From contig JAJHRM010000153.1 in assembly GCA_020832965.1 (NCBI GenBank), forward strand, positions 1-6,313: a stretch of 6,313 nt of DNA, read 5' to 3'. This stretch comes from Thermofilum sp. GTDB lineage: Archaea; Thermoproteota; Thermoprotei; Thermofilales; Thermofilaceae. This document shows, one piece after another, positions 4,458-6,313 of the stretch (its first letter is position 1; every line of letters starts with the position of its first letter). Position numbers and translations under genes: made by a program. The notes below the pieces were generated by a model. The model was not told where the DNA came from and made no database searches. It saw nothing but the letters and a program-made list of their open reading frames with translations.

Positions 4458-4494
4458 AGCCAGCTGAGCAAAAAAGCTCTGATATAATGAAGAA
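4458..4494 (+). other. tRNA-Lys intron 2 (37 nt), canonical position 37/38
   Basis: The central helix is exon cttt (4452-4455) with intron gaag (4489-4492). The bulges are taa (4456-4458) and aaa (4493-4495), and cuts fall after A37 and before A38. Its outer helix is the anticodon stem, which exists in full only after intron 1 is gone. The intron contains a gagc/gctc hairpin with an all-A loop (4467-4479). Confidence 0.9.
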
Positions 4495-4530
4495 ACCCGT
4501 TGGTCGCGGGTTCAAATCCCGCCAGGCCCA

Positions 4531-5090
4531 TTTCTTACTAAAGTTTTAAAATCTTTACCGCAAGTTATACTATGCAAGCGAAAACTGAGTATGAATGTAG
4601 GAGATGGACTAGGCAAACTCATATAAACTAGCAGGTTCAACAATGGCTATAACAGGGGGGCCCTTTCTTCTTCCATTCCAGTGTTAGGAGTACTTTTCTA
4701 CTGCTTGGTTCTGCTCTAGCGCTCTAAAGAGGAAGAGAAGGCAAGAAGGAAAGAGGAAGGAAGTGTACAACCCTATAAAATGAAATAAGTTTACAAAGCA
4801 TCTCAAGGTAGGCGAGTGGTAGAGAAAGTCAAAATTTTCCACTTTTCTTTCCCTTCTTCATAACTTTTCAGCAACTTCACAACTTAAGCTCTCTTAGTTT
4901 CTGGATTATCTTTTTGACGCACTTTTTGAGATATTTCCTCGTATTGAATGTTTTCTAAACGTCGGGCGCAAGCTTTTTGATAGCCGGCAATCCTACACTC
5001 TCTAAAAATTCTCCGACCTTTTTTCTCCTATCCTCTTAACACATATCTTCAAAGAGAAAAGAAAAGAAGAGAAAAGCCTTTTAAGCTTTT
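4531..5090. other. Intergenic stretch without a recognisable gene
   Basis: About 560 nt carry no ORF of useful length. It contains TATA-like elements ttttaaaa (4545-4552) and cctataaaat (4769-4778), a G6C3 block (4655-4663), a purine-rich tract (about 4725-4763) and T-rich stretches (about 4830-4860 and 5018-5024). I tested it by eye for tRNA, 5S, SRP and RNase P signatures and saw none. An unrecognised small RNA starting near 4800 remains possible. Confidence 0.5.
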
Positions 5091-5097
5091 GTATAAA
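5091..5097 (+). promoter_or_regulatory. TATA box upstream of the proline-rich ORF
   Basis: gtataaa is centred 27 nt before the ATG at 5121, the same spacing as for the LSm gene. This argues that the small ORF is expressed as a leaderless message. Confidence 0.5.
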
Positions 5098-5120
5098 CTA
5101 GTAATATAAGGACTGATACT

Positions 5121-5333
5121 ATGCGATATAAGTCAAGCATCAGCAATTATCCTTCGTATGTTTCCACCATCATGCTAGCAGGACTAAATGGAGGGGGAAG
5201 CATCACGCCTTACACTGCAAGTAAAAATACCTCTCAACCATACCCACCATCTCCACCATATCCCACTCCTCCTTCTCCTCCGCATCCTTATCCTCCACAA
5301 CCTCCTCTGCCTAAGCGCTCTCAATCAAGCTAG
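5121..5333 (+). CDS. Small proline-rich protein, hypothetical
   Basis: A 70-residue ORF with two halves. Residues 1-39 are mixed and Ser/Gly-rich, with a short hydrophobic patch near 14-21. Residues 40-65 are a proline-rich run of Tyr-Pro-Pro, Ser-Pro-Pro and Thr-Pro-Pro units, which would be extended polyproline-II-like chain. No clear signal peptide or known domain is present. Support for expression comes from the well-placed TATA box and a T6 tract right after the stop. Against it, the proline run comes from a pyrimidine-rich DNA tract and could be fortuitous. It lies 26 nt before a secreted surface protein, so a cell-envelope role is possible but is inference only. Confidence 0.45.
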   Translation: MRYKSSISNYPSYVSTIMLAGLNGGGSITPYTASKNTSQPYPPSPPYPTPPSPPHPYPPQPPLPKRSQSS

Positions 5334-5339
5334 TTTTTT
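5334..5339 (+). terminator. T6 tract after the proline-rich ORF
   Basis: Six Ts directly follow the stop codon and more T-rich sequence follows to about 5349, typical of archaeal termination. If it acts, the next gene needs its own promoter within the 26-nt gap, and I see only weak TATA-like sequence there. Confidence 0.35.
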
Positions 5340-5359
5340 ATTCTTTCTTAATATTTAAC

Positions 5360-6313
5360 ATGCCTGAAATGAAAAGACTTGCATTTTTTCTAGCTTTAGT
5401 ACTCGTCTTTTTACCTTCAAATGCCTATGCCTGGCTTCCTGGTTGGAAATATAGGAAGGAAATAGTAATAGACAATACAGGAAATCCAAATGCCTTAATT
5501 GATTATCAAGTCAATTTGAAGCTTAGGTATTATCCAAATATGTCAGCAGACTTTTCCGATATAAGGTTTACTTATTTTAATTCCACAACCAATGAAGAAA
5601 TCCCATTACCATACTGGATTGAAAGTATAGAAAACTTCAGTTTCAATATTTTTAATTCAACTAACATGGAAGAAGTAACAGTTTATGGTGTACTTAATGG
5701 CAATCTTCTTTGGGCAAATAATAGAGGTAATGGAAATGTTGGTTATATCCACGTTACAAATTTAACTACGCTAGAAACTCGAAGCATAGCAATACCAAAT
5801 GGTGCCTTTTGGCAAGCAATATTTGATAAAGAGAACGTTTACATAGTTGGTCAAGGGCTTGAGAATTTACACTCGATTTTAATAAGTTTCAATTTAAAGG
5901 AATTTCCAAAACATATTTTAACATATAGGGCTGATACAGCAGACGCGAATGAATTGATAGGAATATATCAAAACGATACTCATATAATTGCTGGTGAGAG
6001 AGTAAAAGGAGGTAAGAAAAAAGGAAGTAAATACCCAAATGGAGGCGGGCTTTGGGTTATTCCTAAGGCAAATATAGCTGATAACACAACATGGACAAGA
6101 ACTTATGAAGATCCTGACCATTTTGAGTGGGTAAGTATCGTCTATTCTTCTCGTTTTGAAAAATGGTACGCTTATTTATCAGATTGTAGAAGCGGTGCCT
6201 ACAAGATTATTTCTTCCGGTGACTTAAAAAATTGGAAAGTTGAAATAAAGGAAAGTGGTAAAGGAGTTAATGTAAAAGGAATGCTTAGAATAATAGATGG
6301 TTATCCTTTTGCA
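5360..6313 (+). CDS. Secreted surface protein with DUF2341 domain (3' end outside window)
   Basis: The frame is open for 318 codons and runs off the right edge. Residues 1-24 are a signal peptide: a positive start (Met-Lys-Arg), a hydrophobic core at 8-19 and an A-Y-A cleavage site before W25. A DUF2341 domain follows (about 25-90), recognisable from WKYRKEIVIDNTG, the IDYQV turn, DIRFTYF and LPYWIES. The rest, about 90-318, is beta-rich with aromatic strands and may be a propeller or other carbohydrate-related fold. At least seven N-x-S/T sequons occur, fitting an exported N-glycosylated protein. DUF2341 is common in archaeal and bacterial surface proteins. The ATG at 5360 was chosen; Met4 is an alternative. 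Confidence 0.85.
   Translation, partial: MPEMKRLAFFLALVLVFLPSNAYAWLPGWKYRKEIVIDNTGNPNALIDYQVNLKLRYYPNMSADFSDIRFTYFNSTTNEEIPLPYWIESIENFSFNIFNSTNMEEVTVYGVLNGNLLWANNRGNGNVGYIHVTNLTTLETRSIAIPNGAFWQAIFDKENVYIVGQGLENLHSILISFNLKEFPKHILTYRADTADANELIGIYQNDTHIIAGERVKGGKKKGSKYPNGGGLWVIPKANIADNTTWTRTYEDPDHFEWVSIVYSSRFEKWYAYLSDCRSGAYKIISSGDLKNWKVEIKESGKGVNVKGMLRIIDGYPFA

Larger units (their letters stand above)
4405..4530 (+). tRNA. tRNA-Lys (anticodon UUU) with two introns
   Basis: The acceptor stem is 4405-4411/4523-4529 (7 bp), the D-stem gctc/gagc (4414-4417/4427-4430), the T-arm gcggg-ttcaaat-cccgc (4506-4522), and the discriminator A4530. CCA is not encoded. The anticodon arm is broken twice. Removing 4436-4450 and 4458-4494 yields stem gcggg/cccgt with one G-U and loop cttttaa, giving anticodon UUU. 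The mature length is 74 nt, as expected for tRNA-Lys. Without both removals no T33 or stem exists. A T-rich end (ttt at 4531) may terminate transcription. Confidence 0.95.

Noticed and set aside
4573..4632. 19-codon ORF behind a TATA-like element (4545-4552)
   Set aside because: Too short and featureless to call a gene; the TATA spacing alone is weak evidence.
4884..5027. 48-codon open frame on the minus strand, rich in Lys, Arg and Glu
   Set aside because: It has no ATG, GTG or TTG start and no recognisable motif, and its composition follows from purine-rich DNA. It could be a gene relic, but I cannot support it.

Overview
The window is archaeal. It holds an archaeal-type 16S rRNA gene whose introns end in bulge-helix-bulge (BHB) motifs, a tRNA-Lys with archaeal introns, ribosomal protein L40e, an Sm-like (LSm) protein, and TATA-box promoters about 27 nt upstream of start codons with no Shine-Dalgarno sites. 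The RNA genes are clearly GC-rich while the protein genes and spacers are AT-rich, which suggests a thermophile. The compact, leaderless gene style and the stand-alone 16S gene would fit a DPANN-type lineage, but I cannot fix the phylum by eye.

Layout: a TATA promoter (3-14) and leader, then the 16S gene (146-2082), enclosed by a long processing stem that contains a textbook BHB. The 16S gene is broken by six short insertions with no ORF in them. Removing each at its predicted BHB cut sites restores the archaeal consensus exactly and leaves 1467 nt. No tRNA-Ala or 23S follows. Next come a minus-strand L40e/zinc-ribbon pair (2705-2233), a divergent plus-strand HIT-family protein (2757-3239), LSm (3282-3503), and a minus-strand methyltransferase-like protein (4342-3485) that overlaps the LSm tail. 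A tRNA-Lys(UUU) with two introns lies at 4405-4530. About 560 nt without a recognisable gene follow, then a small proline-rich ORF (5121-5333) and the start of a secreted DUF2341 protein (5360 to the window end).

The most interesting signal is in the 16S introns. Introns 2 and 6 share one architecture: AGATGA, 15 nt, CTGA, 3 nt, ATGAT. This resembles a box C/D guide RNA with a C'/D' K-loop. In both introns the segments on each side of CTGA-N3-ATGAT are antisense to adjoining 16S sequence. Intron 2 matches the 790-loop region (11 + 9 bp). Intron 6 matches the start of helix 44 (9 bp) and, with 12 uninterrupted Watson-Crick pairs, the 16S 3' tail containing the anti-Shine-Dalgarno. Introns 1 and 3 also have weaker antisense stretches to their flanking exons. 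Either the introns are cis/trans methylation guides or masking elements for 30S functional sites, or they arose by inverted duplication of exon sequence.

The splicing endonuclease would have at least nine targets here: six 16S introns, the 16S processing stem and two tRNA-Lys introns. The neighbouring protein genes are mostly translation or RNA related (L40e, LSm). The right end looks like a separate cell-surface module.
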